Assembly: GCA_001683735.1 (NCBI GenBank)
Contig: LUGG01000006.1
Location: forward strand, 1,674,001 to 1,738,000
Length of the DNA: 64,000 nt
Reading direction: 5' to 3'
Origin: Grifola frondosa
Lineage: Eukaryota; Basidiomycota; Agaricomycetes; Polyporales; Grifolaceae
The notes below the pieces were generated by a model. It saw nothing but the letters and a program-made list of their open reading frames with translations, made no database searches and had not been told where the DNA came from. The position numbers and the translations under genes were made by a program. This document shows, piece after piece, positions 9,311-21,325 of the stretch; position 1 is the first letter of the stretch; every line of letters starts with the position of its first letter.

Positions 9311-11137
9311 TCATGGCTCCCTGCTTTGTGTAGTTGTAACATAATGCCGGGGAAGCCAAGCGGGAGGCGTCCACGTATCACCCGTCATGTCAGCTGCAAT
9401 CATCTGAGCCACGGCTTCGGCACTATGGTTGCAGGCAAAAATTAACAGCCCGGTAGCAAAATGACAACGATAAACCTACCATGCAAATGCACGGGTCATA
9501 CCATGGCCACTATATCCTGCAGAGATGTATTGGCCCTTGTACGCTGTCTCTGCATCGGGCTTCGAGGGATCTATCACCGGGCCCACCTATCAAAAACAGA
9601 TCCAATGTCGGCGACAGTCGATATCAGTGGTTATGCACTCACGAACGGATCACCAGACTTTGTGAAACCCATGATGCCAGTCTGTGCAACGTTATCCAGC
9701 AAACAGCGATAGGAATGTGGATGACTTCAACCTACCCATTCCATCTCCGGCTCTCGTCCGACTTCGTATTTCCCAGGAAACACGCTCGGCAAAAACTTCC
9801 TAAGAGCCTCCCCGACGTGTTTATTCACTACCGAGTCGTCAACTGTATATAATTCGAAGGCAGGCCTAGTCGACTCGCGCCCGCCGCCGAGAATGACCAA
9901 TGGCGTCTCCTCGGCACTTGTCACCGGGCGAGGGAACCAGTATTCGAACCCTTCATTCCCGCTAAACCCACTGCGTGTAAGCGCAGTCGTCGGTACGGCC
10001 GCACGGACAGCGATAACTTGTCCGCGGGTGGGGATGATGCCTGCGTGACCGTGCATGTGAGGGAGCAGGTGCGACGCGTACGCGTTGGTTGCGTGCAGTA
10101 CATAGGAGCAAGCGATCGAGCCGCGTGGTGTAGTAACGTTCCATCGACGCGGCGACGATGTGTCCGAAGAGATGGTAGAGATGGCGGTGACGGGTGTGCG
10201 CGTATGCAAAGCGAGTGCGTGTCGCGAGGAGCAGAGGTCCTTGGCACCGTTGAATAGCAGAGTGACTAGTTTCAGAGGCCACAAGTTGTGTCCTGGTATG
10301 CGGACGCCAGGGTAGGCAGCGCCGTATATCTGTGGGGAGCTCAGATGAATATCACGAATGACATCGGGCGATAACTCGCCGCCTCGGTCTCATCCTTCTT
10401 GAGCCACTGTGCGTCGCTGACGTTGACACCTGCGGCTTTCGCAGCCTCATAGTCGCCTTTCATACGGATCACCTCTGCCTCAGTAAACATCAAGTCGACA
10501 TGCCCGCCTGCGACGAGATCGACAGAGCGTTCCTGCCCGAGTTCATGGAGAATTCTCAGAATCTCGTCAGCGGTATGGTGCTCCACGGCGAGTGCCCGTA
10601 AGGCCTCGTCGGTCCCATGCGCGGCTGCTTGCGCCTGGAAGTCCTTGAAGACGGTGGGAGTTAGATGGCCGCCATTTCTGCCTAGTATTCTTAAGTGAAT
10701 CGTGAAGCACGCTGAAATTATACTGACCAGTTGCCGCTGAGCCTGTACTCTGTTCAATCAGCATACGAAGAATTCAGAGACAACTCGTGCTGACAGAAAT
10801 CCCGAGCTTCCAAGATGACGATCTTCGACGGCTTGGCCGCGTCATTCTTATGCAGTGCATTCGAGAGATGGTAAGCTGCAGATACACCTGTGATTCCTGA
10901 TCCGATAATGCATATGTCTGCATCGGCGGTCAAGGGTCCTTCGCTCCCTTCCTTGGCATAAGGATTTGCATTGGGCGAGTCAATCCAGAATGATCGCGTG
11001 GGATTTGGGACGGGTAGGGCAGCAGGAACGCTAATCAGAGGTTTGTCAAGAATGGCCTGTTGTTCAGCGAGCACGTTCAAGGGAACGGGGAGTACGGTCA
11101 TGGTTGCGACGAGCACAGAATTTAGTGTTAGACGCAT
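9311..11137 (-). CDS. FAD-dependent oxidoreductase of the D-amino-acid oxidase (DAO) superfamily, probably secreted
   Basis: ATG at 11137 gives a hydrophobic N-terminus (LNSVLVATMTVLPVPLNVLA) that looks like a signal peptide. The dinucleotide-binding motif ADICIIGSGITGVSAAYHL (GxGxxG) and ILEARDFC follow. Then come GRNGGHLTP, the substrate-binding part (IIPTRGQVIAVRA, GFEYWFPRP, VILGGGRES), and the C-terminal FAD part (MGFTKSGDPF, GQYISAGYSGHGMTRAF). The last exon ends WLPRHYVTTTQSREP with stop at 9311. Several introns of normal size are evident. Members oxidise amines or amino acids; the substrate cannot be told from sequence. The exon 1/2 junction near 10790 does not splice cleanly in frame and may contain an indel. 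Divergent from ALG5 across 430 bp. Confidence 0.78.
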
Positions 11138-11567
11138 AAATACCCCAGTAACGGTGCTCCGACAGGGTTCCGGATAAACGGGAAACTTGATATAATCGCT
11201 TTATCTGTTCGAGACGCGAGCCAGTCCTCTCGCGAAGCTGATAACAAAATGGGCGGGGAGTCGGTAGTAGCATGCAACGCGGTTGTCACACGCACGTGAC
11301 ATAAATTCACTAAAATTAATTTTGATTCTGTTACTCACAATTAGAAACATCTTTCGGAGTTCAAGGTAAGACAAATTACTTACAAGCACAGTCTTTCGGA
11401 GTTTGATCATTGTAAAAGCAAGTTTACACCGAAAAGCTTTCGACTAAGACACCGCGAGCGACGTGGCAAGCTCAAGATGCATACTCTTGTTTCGTTACAC
11501 ACCGCCATCCGCCGGCGGTGCACTATTAACTGACCGCCAGCGAGCCCATGCCGACCTGAATCCCGCA
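11138..11567. promoter_or_regulatory. Divergent intergenic region between the oxidoreductase and ALG5
   Basis: Four hundred and thirty bases between two outward-reading start codons, so both promoters should lie here. No distinctive operator or strong TATA box was identified; A/T-rich segments occur at about 11300-11350. Confidence 0.4.
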
Positions 11568-12822
11568 ATGGACCAATCTACCCTCGTTTATGGCGGGCTC
11601 GCGATTCTCGCCGTCGCTGTGTCTACGGTAAGTCTGCCTCCATGTGTGTGGGCTGGCGGTAGCACACAATGATGATACCAGATCATCCTTGTTCTACGAG
11701 CTGCGGGCCACCGCTCTGCGTGTGTGCGCCGCGGTGCTGACGAAACTCGCCGGTCAGGGCAGACACTGTCGCCCTTGCTGAATCGTGTCTACATGCCGCG
11801 CCCAAACCATGTTACCCTTGCAGTCGTTTTGTTCATTCTGATCATTCATATAGTGCTACACAGTGCTCGTGCTCTATTCACCTGACACGATCGTTCCCAA
11901 AGAGTCTGAGAAAAAGTATCGTTCCGCTGGCGCACATGGTCCACGGCCTCTTGGCAGCATCGCGGACCCCGCTGCGGTCGACCTCACCGTCGTAATTCCT
12001 GCTTACAACGAGACCGCACGCCTGCCCGCCATGCTCGCTACTACCCTCCCATTCCTTGCGCGGCAGCCTGCCCGCTCATATGAAGTGCTCATCGTTGACG
12101 ACGGCTCCTCCGACGGCACTGCCGACTTTGCGCTCAAGCTTGCGCTGGAATATCCCGAAAGCGATATTCGGATAGTCAGCTGGAACACAATGTTGGGAAG
12201 GGCGGTGCCGGTGCGGCATGGGATGCTCCATGCACGGGGAAAGCGGCTGTTGATGGTCGACGCAGACGGCGCAAGTCGTTTCGAGGATCTAGATCTACTG
12301 TGGAAGGCGATGGACCGTATTGCGCCTCATGGCGAGGCCGCGGTCGCCCTGGGCAGCAGGGCACATCTCGTGAAGACGGAAGCTGTGGTCAAGGTGCGCT
12401 ATTGCTGCGCATCGTTCCGCACGCTGGACTGACATTCTCTGCTTTAGCGCTCGTTCCTACGCAACGTGCTCATGTATGGCCTGCACACGATCCTCCGCAT
12501 CGTAGGCGTCGGGCACATCCGCGACACCCAATGCGGCTTCAAGCTCTTCACGCGGCGCGCGGCGCAGCAAATATTCCCTTACCAACATTTACCGACGTGG
12601 ATATTCGACGTCGAGCTGCTATTGCTGGCGAAGCAGCTGCGTATGCCCGTAGAGGAGGTGCCAATTGAGTGGCATGAGGTGTCGGGGAGCAAGCTGCATG
12701 TTTTCGCAGACTCGTTGCAGATGTTGCGGGATCTGCTCATTCTGAGGACGAATCTGTTGTTGGGTAGGTGGAAGGTGCCAGTCCCGCCACCATGTCCTCC
12801 TGCGGTAGATGGAAACCAGTAA
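11568..12822 (+). CDS. ALG5: Dolichyl-phosphate beta-glucosyltransferase (ALG5)
   Basis: Transfers glucose from UDP-glucose to dolichyl phosphate at the ER membrane, giving the donor for N-glycan glucosylation. An N-terminal membrane segment is followed by a GT2 domain: LTVVIPAYNETARLPAML, YEVLIVDDGSSDGT, LLMVDADGASRF (DxD type), VALGSRAHLV, then DTQCGFKLFTRRAA, WIFDVELLLLAK and IEWHEVSGSKL. Start 11568 (MDQSTLVYGGL), intron 1 at 11628-11681; another intron ends near 12448. Exon 2/3 joining near 11860 is approximate. Oddity: between 12178 and 12211 the conserved loop NVGKGGA appears only in the neighbouring frame. One base is missing at its start and one is extra at its end, so the open frame reads WNTMLGRAVP instead. 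Confidence 0.88.
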
Positions 12823-14443
12823 TTATTCAGTTACCCTTTGATTAATCACGGTTCTGCTCGACCGCTATTAATGTCCCTGATAATTCCGGGACTGACCTGA
12901 AAAGGCTCCACCAGGCCATTCTTTCGAAGTCTTCCATGAGAAATGGCCAGTTACTCTCCATATATAAATCAGGCATGCACATATATGTGGATGAATTGAT
13001 GCGTAACAATGAATTCTCGGACTTACTCAAATATTTGAAGTCGAACTTCTGAGAAGTTGGACACCCATTAATACAGAAGGCGGATTATCATTGGCTGTCA
13101 CAATATTATACCAAATCACGATGACGCAGGACGTACATCTACATTTGGCATGATCCTTCCTATATTTGGTATGTTTCCTTTTTCATATGTTTTACTTCTC
13201 CTTTCGAAGAAAAGTCCGCTGCGTCTTCTCTTGTCGAAGTGCGCACAGGACTCATATATATATAAGAGATGCCCTGGCAGATGGACGCCCACAATATCTC
13301 TGCTCTCACTCCACTCTGACTTTCGTTCTATGAGCTGTACGGTTGCACTCATCGCTGTTTAAGACTACGCATGGGAATGCCGAATCTCCGGCCAGGCTAA
13401 CTTACAATATGAGCCGGGTACTGACACCTGACATTCACCTCGTCCATGACGCCCCGCTAGCATTCTCCCACTCGTTCGGCGATTATTCTCACTCGCGCTG
13501 CGCCCGGAATCGTTCCACTTCTTAATGGAACATTGGAGCGGACTCGAAAGGGGAGCAGTGGCGCAGATACACAGGTATGAGATCAGTATTACACTCACCG
13601 GTGATGCGTCCAAAGCCGACAACTAGACAGATGAGGCCAAGAGATCGTCGGGACCATATAAACCCATAGCTCCTGAAGCCATACGATTGCGTGCGCAGCA
13701 TACGTGTAACTCCATCCATAGGAGCATTCCGAGATGGCAAGGCAGTCCGGAGATTGTTACCATTGGACAGGAGACGTGATTGGAGGACCTCATGACGGAT
13801 CCGGTTCGGACGGAAGAGCGCCGAACGCGTCTGTGGCTGCGAGAGTGGCTCACCAATGGCACACTGTGAAAGTATACGACAGATCGAGCCCGGTCTGGCC
13901 GAGTCTTCAGCGATAAGGCAAGGTAAAACACTGCGCTCCAGGGGTACATGCGCATGCGGTAGCTAAGCACATAAAAGGTCCGGGGCCTGGAAGGGTGTGA
14001 GAGCAGGAGGAAAGCTGATGGTTGATGGAACGCTGATTAGGTCGGTAGGGAGAGCAAGGACTGGACAGGCAGGGAATATGGACACGAGAAGGAGGGATGT
14101 GATTGGTTGCGCGGGTGGGTGATAGGTGGGAGTTGGGATCCATGTTGGACTGTGCCGTGCGATGAAGCACGACGGGGTGACGGCGAGCGTCGGGGATAGT
14201 CGACATAATCGAGAGACTAATACAAATAGGCAGGTCGGGGACTATGAGGGTCTGGAGTCGAGGTTCGTGTTCCGCACGGTGATTGGACGGGCGAGTGGAT
14301 GGGAGCCATTGGAGAGGAATCACAGGTGAGCATGGAAGGATCGAGTCTCGGCTCTGGCTGGATTTCGTCCGGCAGATGATGCCGACGCGATTGACCTCTG
14401 TTCCAGGCTGAGTCTGGCTGTGCGACATCCTCTCTAAAATACT
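12823..14443. other. 1.6 kb without a recognised gene
   Basis: Both strands have short frames only. A run TATATATATAAG at about 13254-13266 resembles a TATA element, but no recognisable coding sequence follows. On the minus strand, 13600-14130 encodes proline/serine-rich and hydrophobic fragments with plausible splice sites (for example GTGAGT at about 13603). This could be an unrecognised small membrane-protein gene, but no family could be named. Confidence 0.35.
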
Positions 14444-14854
14444 TTGTTACCGCAACATGCTCTACTCAACAACACTCTCCCCAACGACGCTCTCCCCATC
14501 TACATCCCAATGCTCGCCATTATGCTTCCGGCTCCTGTGCCTTCCTGCAACCCCTCGTCCTCGCACAAACGCCCCGCGGACTTTGGAAACGGCACGCGAG
14601 ACACCGAGCAAGTCCCCCAAAATGGCTATCGGTACCCACGATGGTGACACCTTTTGAAGGCGATCGCCGTCTTTCTCCCGACCTCCACCACGACTACTAC
14701 TACGAGGACGACGACATTTGCAGTACTAGCTCAGGCAGCTCATCCAAGCGTCGCCGCTATTCAGGTCACTTCACTAACAAACCTCGCCCATCACCGGCTC
14801 AGGTTCAGATACACCCCTCTCGGACTATGCAAGCCGGTTTTCCGCTCAATTTGT
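14444..14854 (+). CDS. Hypothetical low-complexity protein (uncertain)
   Basis: Two adjoining frames in a row, broken by a single-base shift near 14649, would give a short protein with SSSHKRPADFGNGTRD, then an acidic Tyr/Asp cluster (DYYYEDDDI), Ser-rich SSGSSSKRRRYSGHF and a Pro-rich end. The composition is typical of disordered nuclear proteins. It ends 1 bp before the ETT1 start. It may be a separate small gene, a 5' exon of something lost, or non-coding. Not recognised. Confidence 0.25.
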
Positions 14855-14855
14855 G

Positions 14856-16485
14856 ATGTCTGACGCAAAACCAAAGACCATGGCGTTCTCAGACAAGGGC
14901 AAGCAGCCGTATTCTGTGGACTACGAGGACTGGGAAAACTTGAAAGAGCTCTTCGCGAGTGCAGCGGAAAAATATGATGGTGAGTGGTCGCGCTTCATAT
15001 CCGGTCTTGCCGCTCACCTTCTGTAGCCGATGATATTCGCGAAGCTCTCCCTCTTCTCCGTGCTGTGATTCGCGAGTGCCATCGCTTTCTCACTATACAC
15101 CCCGATCCTTCCGTGGTATTCGCAGAAGCGCACCATTATCGACAAAGCCGATCGCCGGATGCTATGACGCCGTCAGACGAAAGGCTTTACAGGGATTGGG
15201 GAGCAGATGGAGATGCGCCTATGCGTGCGCCTAGACGACGCCGGTCCATCGCAAAGTGAGCTTCTTTACCCTGTCTCTGCGATGCCCCATGCTCACTACT
15301 TCTGTAGATGCGCGGAGCTTCCAACGGCATTCCATGCGATCTTTGGGATCACTTTGTTTTTAATGGGAAATCTGGTGGCGCAGGACGCTAGTGTCGCTAT
15401 ACCTGGAGAACCAGATTCTCCATCAACATACTGGCTCGCTGCTTTGGATGTATTTGAAACAGGAGAGAATCTGCCTAGCCGGACTGACGGAGGTAGCAGC
15501 GGCAATGAGGGTGCGGAGGATTGGCGGATGGCGATTGTGTGGGCCGGACGCTAGTTTGTCTCGCAGACGAGAAGGTCACCTTCAACATGAAGCTAGCTCG
15601 GGAACGCGCGTGCTCGACAGCTGCCCAGGGCGAATACTGCTACTACCCCACGGCTACTCCATTCTCGATGTCGGAACCTCAATGGCCGCCGAACTCACCG
15701 TTCCATGCGATTGCGGCCTGTCGACCACCTGTTACACGTCGCATGTCCTTGTACTCGGCGTCTGCCCACGATATCATGGTTCTGGCGATGGACCAATTTT
15801 CCCGCGGAATCTTCCACATGCCTCACCCACACTATTCGACTCGCACAATCCTTCTCACTTATACAACGGTGCCGACGGTTCTGCACCTCTGAGTGCGGCA
15901 GCTACAGCAGCCTGTCCAAACCCCGTGATTCATTTCAATGCGGGTTCTACATACGCAGTGGACCCAGTAGCGGAGGCCTCGTTCTCGCGGGCAAAGGAGC
16001 TCTTCACAATTGCTTCTGAAGTGCTCGGAGTGGCCGAGCGTCTTGTGCGGGTTCGCAGCGACACTATTGGGCGTCATGGGCGGACTCGGTGTTCAACCAA
16101 ATGAAGAACGAGGCTGACATGGACGTATGGCGCGGGCCGATCCTCAGCGCACGGGGCGGTGCTGGCTTATCATGGGCTCGGCCCCCGTCGAGGATATGGA
16201 GCCAGAGCTTGAGGCCGGGAACGTTGAAGTTCTTCATTCTGCGGAGGCGGAGGAGGCGCGCGAGGGCCTCGCCATGGCTATTTCATTCTTCGAGCGCGCG
16301 AAGGGCTCTGCAACGTGTCGCCCATCGAGGACGTGTCGCCCCTTCTTGCGGAGGCGCTGCTCGTGCTGGCGAACCTGACTGCGGACGAGAACAAGCGCGA
16401 GGAACTGTATTCGCGCGCACAGGCCGAGGCGGGTGAAAGTATTGCGCTCGACTTCAAATCTGACGATGGCATGGATACGAGCTAA
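14856..16485 (+). CDS. ETT1: Enhancer of translation termination 1 (ETT1/Nro1 family)
   Basis: ETT1 is a TPR-like protein affecting stop-codon recognition in yeast; the fission yeast homologue Nro1 inhibits the Ofd1 oxygen sensor. Seen here in order: EDWENLKELFASAAEKYD, ADDIREALPLLRAVIRECHR, ELPTAFHAIFGITLFLMGNL, STYWLAALDVFETGENLP, EDWRMAIVW, GRTLVCLADEK, SPFHAIAACRPPVTRR, MVLAMDQFSRGIFHMPH, FSRAKELFTIASEVLGVAER, YWASWADSVFNQMK, RCWLIMGSAPVEDME, EAREGLAMAISFFERAKG, and LLAEALLVLANLTADENKRE. ATG at 14856; first intron begins at about 14981. The blocks are complete and in order, but the frame breaks about four times (near 15542, 16045, 16150, 16311), each by about one base. Either a recent pseudogene or assembly indels; I favour indels because the protein sequence is otherwise conserved. 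Confidence 0.8.
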
Positions 16486-17620
16486 TGAATCTGTTCCTTG
16501 TCCTGTTCTATTCCCCCTGCCCGTCGACCATGATCTGGACCAACTTTGCTCGCTCTGCCTATTATCTCCTATTGTTATCTCGTTCTTGGTTTTATGGTGC
16601 CATCTATCTTAGGGTTTATAGTGCATATCGTTCATCACATCATCCTCCAACTCTTGCAGTATTCCGTCATCATGTGTCTGTACTCACAGCGACGAGCGCG
16701 CTCCATAACCTAATCAACTTACCATACGATTCGATATCGAATAGCAGCAAAAACTTGGGCTGGAACGAATGGAACCAGCGAATTGTATCCATACTTTCTG
16801 CGCGTGTATGAACGTGCGACGAATCTGTCATGCGGTATGTGTGTCGGTCGGACCATTGCAAATATCAACTGAGCTATACCAGATCCTACGTATCTTCTGA
16901 GATGCAAGTGCTGGATGGGCCTCGACGCTGCGACGCTCATATGGGATATTAATGTCCGCCTAGTACGTACTATCTATCATTGCCTATCTTCTCGTCGCGC
17001 CGAATTTCTTGCGCCGAGCGACCAAGATAGGGCAACATGGATTTTGCATACGTGCCTGACCTAGCATGGTCCGACCGCACGTCGATTTGTAAGACCGGAG
17101 GCCCTGTCTTCAGCCCATGGCGGATGTCAGCGGGCTGCGGAACGACTATCATTTGGATTCATGTCGTACGCTGCGCGCTGGAGTTGCCGAATGGACTTTG
17201 GGGGGAGACAGGGCTTCTCAGGCTGTCATATTTCTGTTGTTCGTAACATTTGAGTTTGGAGAACGTACAAAGGCCGAGGTACCTGACGCAGTGCCAATAA
17301 TTGACTGTCGCAGGATGCAGATGACGTAACCGTGCTTCGCGGGTCCAGGTCCTGTCTGAGTGAGCAGAACTACGTGACAGTTTTGATTCTTTGACTATTT
17401 TAGATTCGAAGAATTCATTCGCGGGAATCATGATCGCGGTTCGACGGAATTCGAACACGTAGTTCTGTATTCTGCAAAGAAACTCCTGAAAGAGGATGGG
17501 TGCGGGAAAAGCTGGAGAATCGAGTTCAAGTTCTTGCCACTGTGAAGGCGCCACTCATGTACACATGACCGTGTTGCTGATTACGTGTGACTGGACTGAC
17601 GTGACGTTCGAGTTGTGCCC
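16486..17620. other. 3' flank of ETT1 and spacer
   Basis: No recognisable coding sequence. A minus-strand frame of 131 codons at 17159-17554 shows no family motif. From about 17563 the sequence is similar to 20888-20960, the upstream region of the second FunK1 copy, so the duplicated block starts here. Confidence 0.4.
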
Positions 17621-20122
17621 TCAACAAACTAGCTGACATGCGTATTGAGTAGACAGGGAACTGGAGGTGCTTTTTGTCGAGGTCCCGAATGACGAGTTCC
17701 CAGAATACTTTTCTGGCGGTTCCGAGCCACCGGCGACGAAAAACTTCAAATTCAAGGCGAATTTAGAATCTGAGGATGACATGTACTTGGAAATGGCGAG
17801 TACAGCTTGCTCATATATCACCGCGATGACTGAACTCTCTTTCTCTAGTGCAAAGTTTGCAAGATTCCATGCCAGATCAGGCGGAATTTGTGGTGAAGGA
17901 CACCGCGCGCTGGCATGCCATGGCCGGTTCGACGCACGCCACAGCCAAGAACGATAAGCAACCCGACTTGGGAATCTATCCGGGTCATGAAGCGGCCCTG
18001 AACGCGGTCGAGGTGCCACTCACGGAGGATCAAAAGGATAAGCTTGATCAAAGAGTTCGTTTCATCGGACGGGTATCCTGGCTTGGCTGTCTCTTCCTGT
18101 GGAATCAACAACGAGACGGACACGGCTCCGTTTTCGTACGCAACAAGGAGACTGGTTCCCGGCAATGACGAAGCTCGAAAGTCAAGAGGACAGCTGGCCG
18201 ACTACGCCAAAGAGATCCTCGCTCGTCAGCACCGCCAATTCTTGTTCATGATCGTTGTGGTCCGGGACCGCGCTCGTATCTTGGGCTGGGACCGTGCCGG
18301 GGCTGCCGTCTCGAGGTCGTTCAACTACGTTCAGCATCCTGAAAAGTTGGGCGGCTTCATTTACAGATATGCGACAATGACTCCCGTTGAGCGCGGATTC
18401 GATCCTACGGCGACGCTCGCGACGATGGAGGAGGTCGCGGTATTGAAGGCTTACATTGTCTCACTCAAAGATCGCGACGTCTCCGATTATCTCAGGGAGT
18501 GTATGAACAACATCGTCGACGAGGACAGCAAGAATGCCAAGGACAACAAGAAAGACGCCGGCAGTTGGCCAATATACAAGATCGAGCTCGACGCCAGCAA
18601 GTTCGTGCCGGTGAAGAGAGGCGAATCGGAACCGGAGAACAATAACCAGGTCCGCGAAGATGCTCTCGCAGCGAACGTCGGTCCTCAACTTGAGGCCAAA
18701 CGATACCTTCTCGTCGGTCGTGCGATGTCAACAAGCCTTTCTCCTACCGGACGCGGGACCAAGGGGTTTGCGGCCTATGACATGACGGAGAAGACACATG
18801 TATTCCTGAAAGACACATGGCGGCCGGATTCCGCTCGCATCCACGCCGAAGGGGACATATACAAGAAGTTGATTGAACATGGAGTGCGCAACATCGCGAC
18901 TCTTCTATACTGTGGCGACGTAGGTGTGGGGCAACCGCAGACAACCTGCACACAACACCTGCTTGAGGAAGTAGACACGGACGTGAGGATTCTTCCTCGC
19001 ATCCACTACCGTCTTGTCTTCGAGGAGATCGCACGCCCTCTGCGCAAATACCAGAATTCATTCGAGATGGCAAGGGCGGTATATGCCGCTTTGACAGGTT
19101 AGTCCACTCCCCGTTGACCATAACCTGTTATGTGAACTGACCTTCATGCTAGCACACCGGCAGGCATGGGAGAATGCTGGAATTTTACATCGTGATATCA
19201 GCGATGGAAACATCATGATTTGTGATGACGCCAAAGACAAACATGGTCAACGGACACCCACAGCTTTCCTCAATGACTGGGATTTAGCGAAATACAAGCA
19301 TGAGCTCGCGAAACCTCCTACGCAGAAAACCCGCTCGGTAAATTGCTCGGATTCCCCTGCGAGTCCACGCTGACAGAAATTTTTAGGGCACATGGCAATT
19401 TATATCGGCGGCCCTTCTCCGATTTCCACAGAAGCAGCACGAAGTCTCCGACGATATAGAGTCATTCATCCACGTCGTCAACTGGCTTTCATTCTGGTAT
19501 CACAAGAACAACTACTCTGACTACCCGGAGCGTCTCGGAAATATGCTTGATGACATCTACAATCAATGCACTCACACCGCCGATGGCTATGAAACTGGTG
19601 GCGACTGGAAATCTGTCCAAATGAAGTCGGGACGTCCACCGATGAGGCTAAAGGGACCCTCTCAAGGACATTTGGAACTTCTGCAATCTCTTGGCCCTTC
19701 TCGCCCAACAACACTACAAGACACTCTCTATATCACAATGGTCTACTGTCCGAATTCAAGCCGACACTCGTTCAACCTTCCAGTCGGAGAAGACGGGAGA
19801 TAAGGACCCCTTCCTGAAATTTAGACTCAGGCCAATCGACAGGAGCCAAGCGGATACTACCTCTATGCCACCGACACCTCCTGCCCCGACTACTCAGAAT
19901 GGTGTTCTCAGCAATCACAGCGCCATTATCGCAGCTTTCAGGAACGCTCTCCCAAACAAATGGAATCCTGTCGACAAAGTCGAAAACATTGCTGCTGTTT
20001 CTGACAATAACGGAAATCTGATTCTACGCACCATTACAGGTGCGAATAAGCGCAGCGCAGAGAATGCGTCGAGCGAAGACAGTGAGAGCGACGAGCGGCC
20101 TTCTAAAAGGCAACGGTCATAA
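17621..20122 (+). pseudogene. FunK1-type protein kinase, copy A (decayed)
   Basis: Fungal-specific kinase of the FunK1 family, closely similar to copies B (21326) and C (minus, 41941-44569). Blocks seen: LFVEVPNDEFPEYF, QPDLGIYPGHEAAL, SRGQLADYAKEILARQHRQF, SFNYVQHPEKLGGFIYRYAT, GTKGFAAYDMT, ILHRDISDGNIMICDD with the HRD loop, and FLNDWDLAKY in place of DFG. Lesions relative to B: about 507 bp containing the promoter, start codon and first exon part are gone; there is a TAG near 17655; single-base losses lie near 17853, 18080 and 18140; and an extra T lies near 19690. The tail SDERPSKRQRS is present. Not expected to make a full kinase. Confidence 0.8.
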
Positions 20123-20531
20123 AAGTGTTCAGAGCGAGCTCAGGTTGCCTCAGAGTAGAGCGCCCAGTCGAATTGTTCCTGAAGAGGAGGACTGAATATC
20201 TAATTCGACTGTTACTAGTGTGTCCGTCGCCGGGGCTGGACGCTTTCAGGAAGTTCGTACTCCATTTCACGTTTAGGTCATAATATCACAGGGTATCTTT
20301 GCATCGTCTTGTACCATGTCATCATCATTTTATGCACTACTACTAGTGTTCGAATCTTGTCCTAAGTCGATGTCAAGCGGGTGGTCCGAGTCGACTGCCG
20401 GCGCGAAGTTCGAACACTACGGTTGCCTTATTTAAGACATAATGCATAACCCTGAAGGTGATCAATCACATTCATTCTCTGGCTCGTTCAAACTTCACAA
20501 GCACCAGTGATAACGATCCACCAGCTCAAAC
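20123..20531. other. Duplicated spacer between FunK1 copy A and the deaminase relic
   Basis: Similar to 24111-24428 in block B and, inverted, to 41638-41940 in block C; for example AACACTACGGTTGCCTTATT recurs with minor changes. In each block it separates the kinase from the deaminase and should carry the deaminase promoter. Confidence 0.6.
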
Positions 20532-20790
20532 ATAACCGTAACGGCGTGGTCTCTTCGTATTGTCTTCGTATACCAGACAGAGACCGACTCATTGAACTGC
20601 ATTGGTAAACCTTTCAATCGGCGTCCTCTAACCCGGTACTGCACCTGCAACTTGGCCTAACTCAGTGGCTCCTTCTTTTTCTGGTCAGCAGAGGGGGGCA
20701 TGCTGTAAGTATTCGAAATTTCGGGTCGGAGAAGTTTGCTAGCAAAGGCGCCAACATCCTTACGGCGAATGTACGTGTATTGCTAGTAAT
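20532..20790 (+). pseudogene. Cytidine deaminase relic, copy A
   Basis: Aligns to exons 1 and 2 of the deaminase at 24429. The start codon is ATA (20532-20534) where the intact copy has ATG; exon 1 still suggests RPTH-like LIE residues. Exon 2 keeps only CKYSKFRVG-like and KGAN-like pieces before LTANV. The zinc-binding exons (CAE, PCGMC) are absent. A dead remnant. Confidence 0.75.
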
Positions 20791-21325
20791 TTATTCAAAT
20801 GCGAGATCGCGCAAGTACTCGTCCTACTCCTAGGCTATGTCATAAATACGCAGCTATCAATTTGAAAACTAAACATTTTTCGCGCAAGGCACGTGACCGT
20901 GTTGGAGATCACGGTGTGACTGCACTGAACGCGAGCGTGACGGTTCGAGTTGTGGCGCAAGCAACGGCTCTTTGAACTACTCGCCATAAATCTACGCCTG
21001 AAGACAGTTATCAGGTAATCAATGTTGTATCGTGTTTGTTTTATTTTCACATCTGACCTTGAAATCCGATCACGTTTATACCAAATTACCGCCACGAGTA
21101 GCCCACTGGCTCACTTCTCGAGCCACAAACCATCAACTAGCCAATCCGCTCATCAGCCACGGCGCTTCGTGTACCAAGATCATCGGTACGTGGCTTCAAC
21201 GTTGCTGGGCTGTGCCACTTACAAGTGGCTCCGGCAGACATAAGCGGGAACGCAGCGATCGTATAAAGGCGTCGCTATTTTGCCTTCTTGCTGTACGTCT
21301 CAATCTTCTCTTTCTCTCAATCATC
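20791..21325. promoter_or_regulatory. Upstream region of FunK1 copy B
   Basis: No gene. TATAAAGG at about 21263 lies some 60 bases before the ATG at 21326 and is the best core-promoter candidate. The first part (20888-20960) is shared with the flank of copy A. Confidence 0.5.

Noticed and set aside
15391..16104. A 237-codon plus-strand frame as an independent gene
   Set aside because: Only its last third (FSRAKELFTIASEVLG) matches ETT1; the rest is an out-of-frame reading of ETT1 exons.
9311..16485. A metabolite gene cluster made of the FAD oxidoreductase and neighbours
   Set aside because: The neighbours are ALG5 and ETT1, both housekeeping; there is no synthase, transporter or regulator typical of such clusters.
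17159..17554. A 131-codon minus-strand frame before the first FunK1 copy
   Set aside because: No recognisable motif, no plausible intron structure, and it lies in the flank of a duplicated block.
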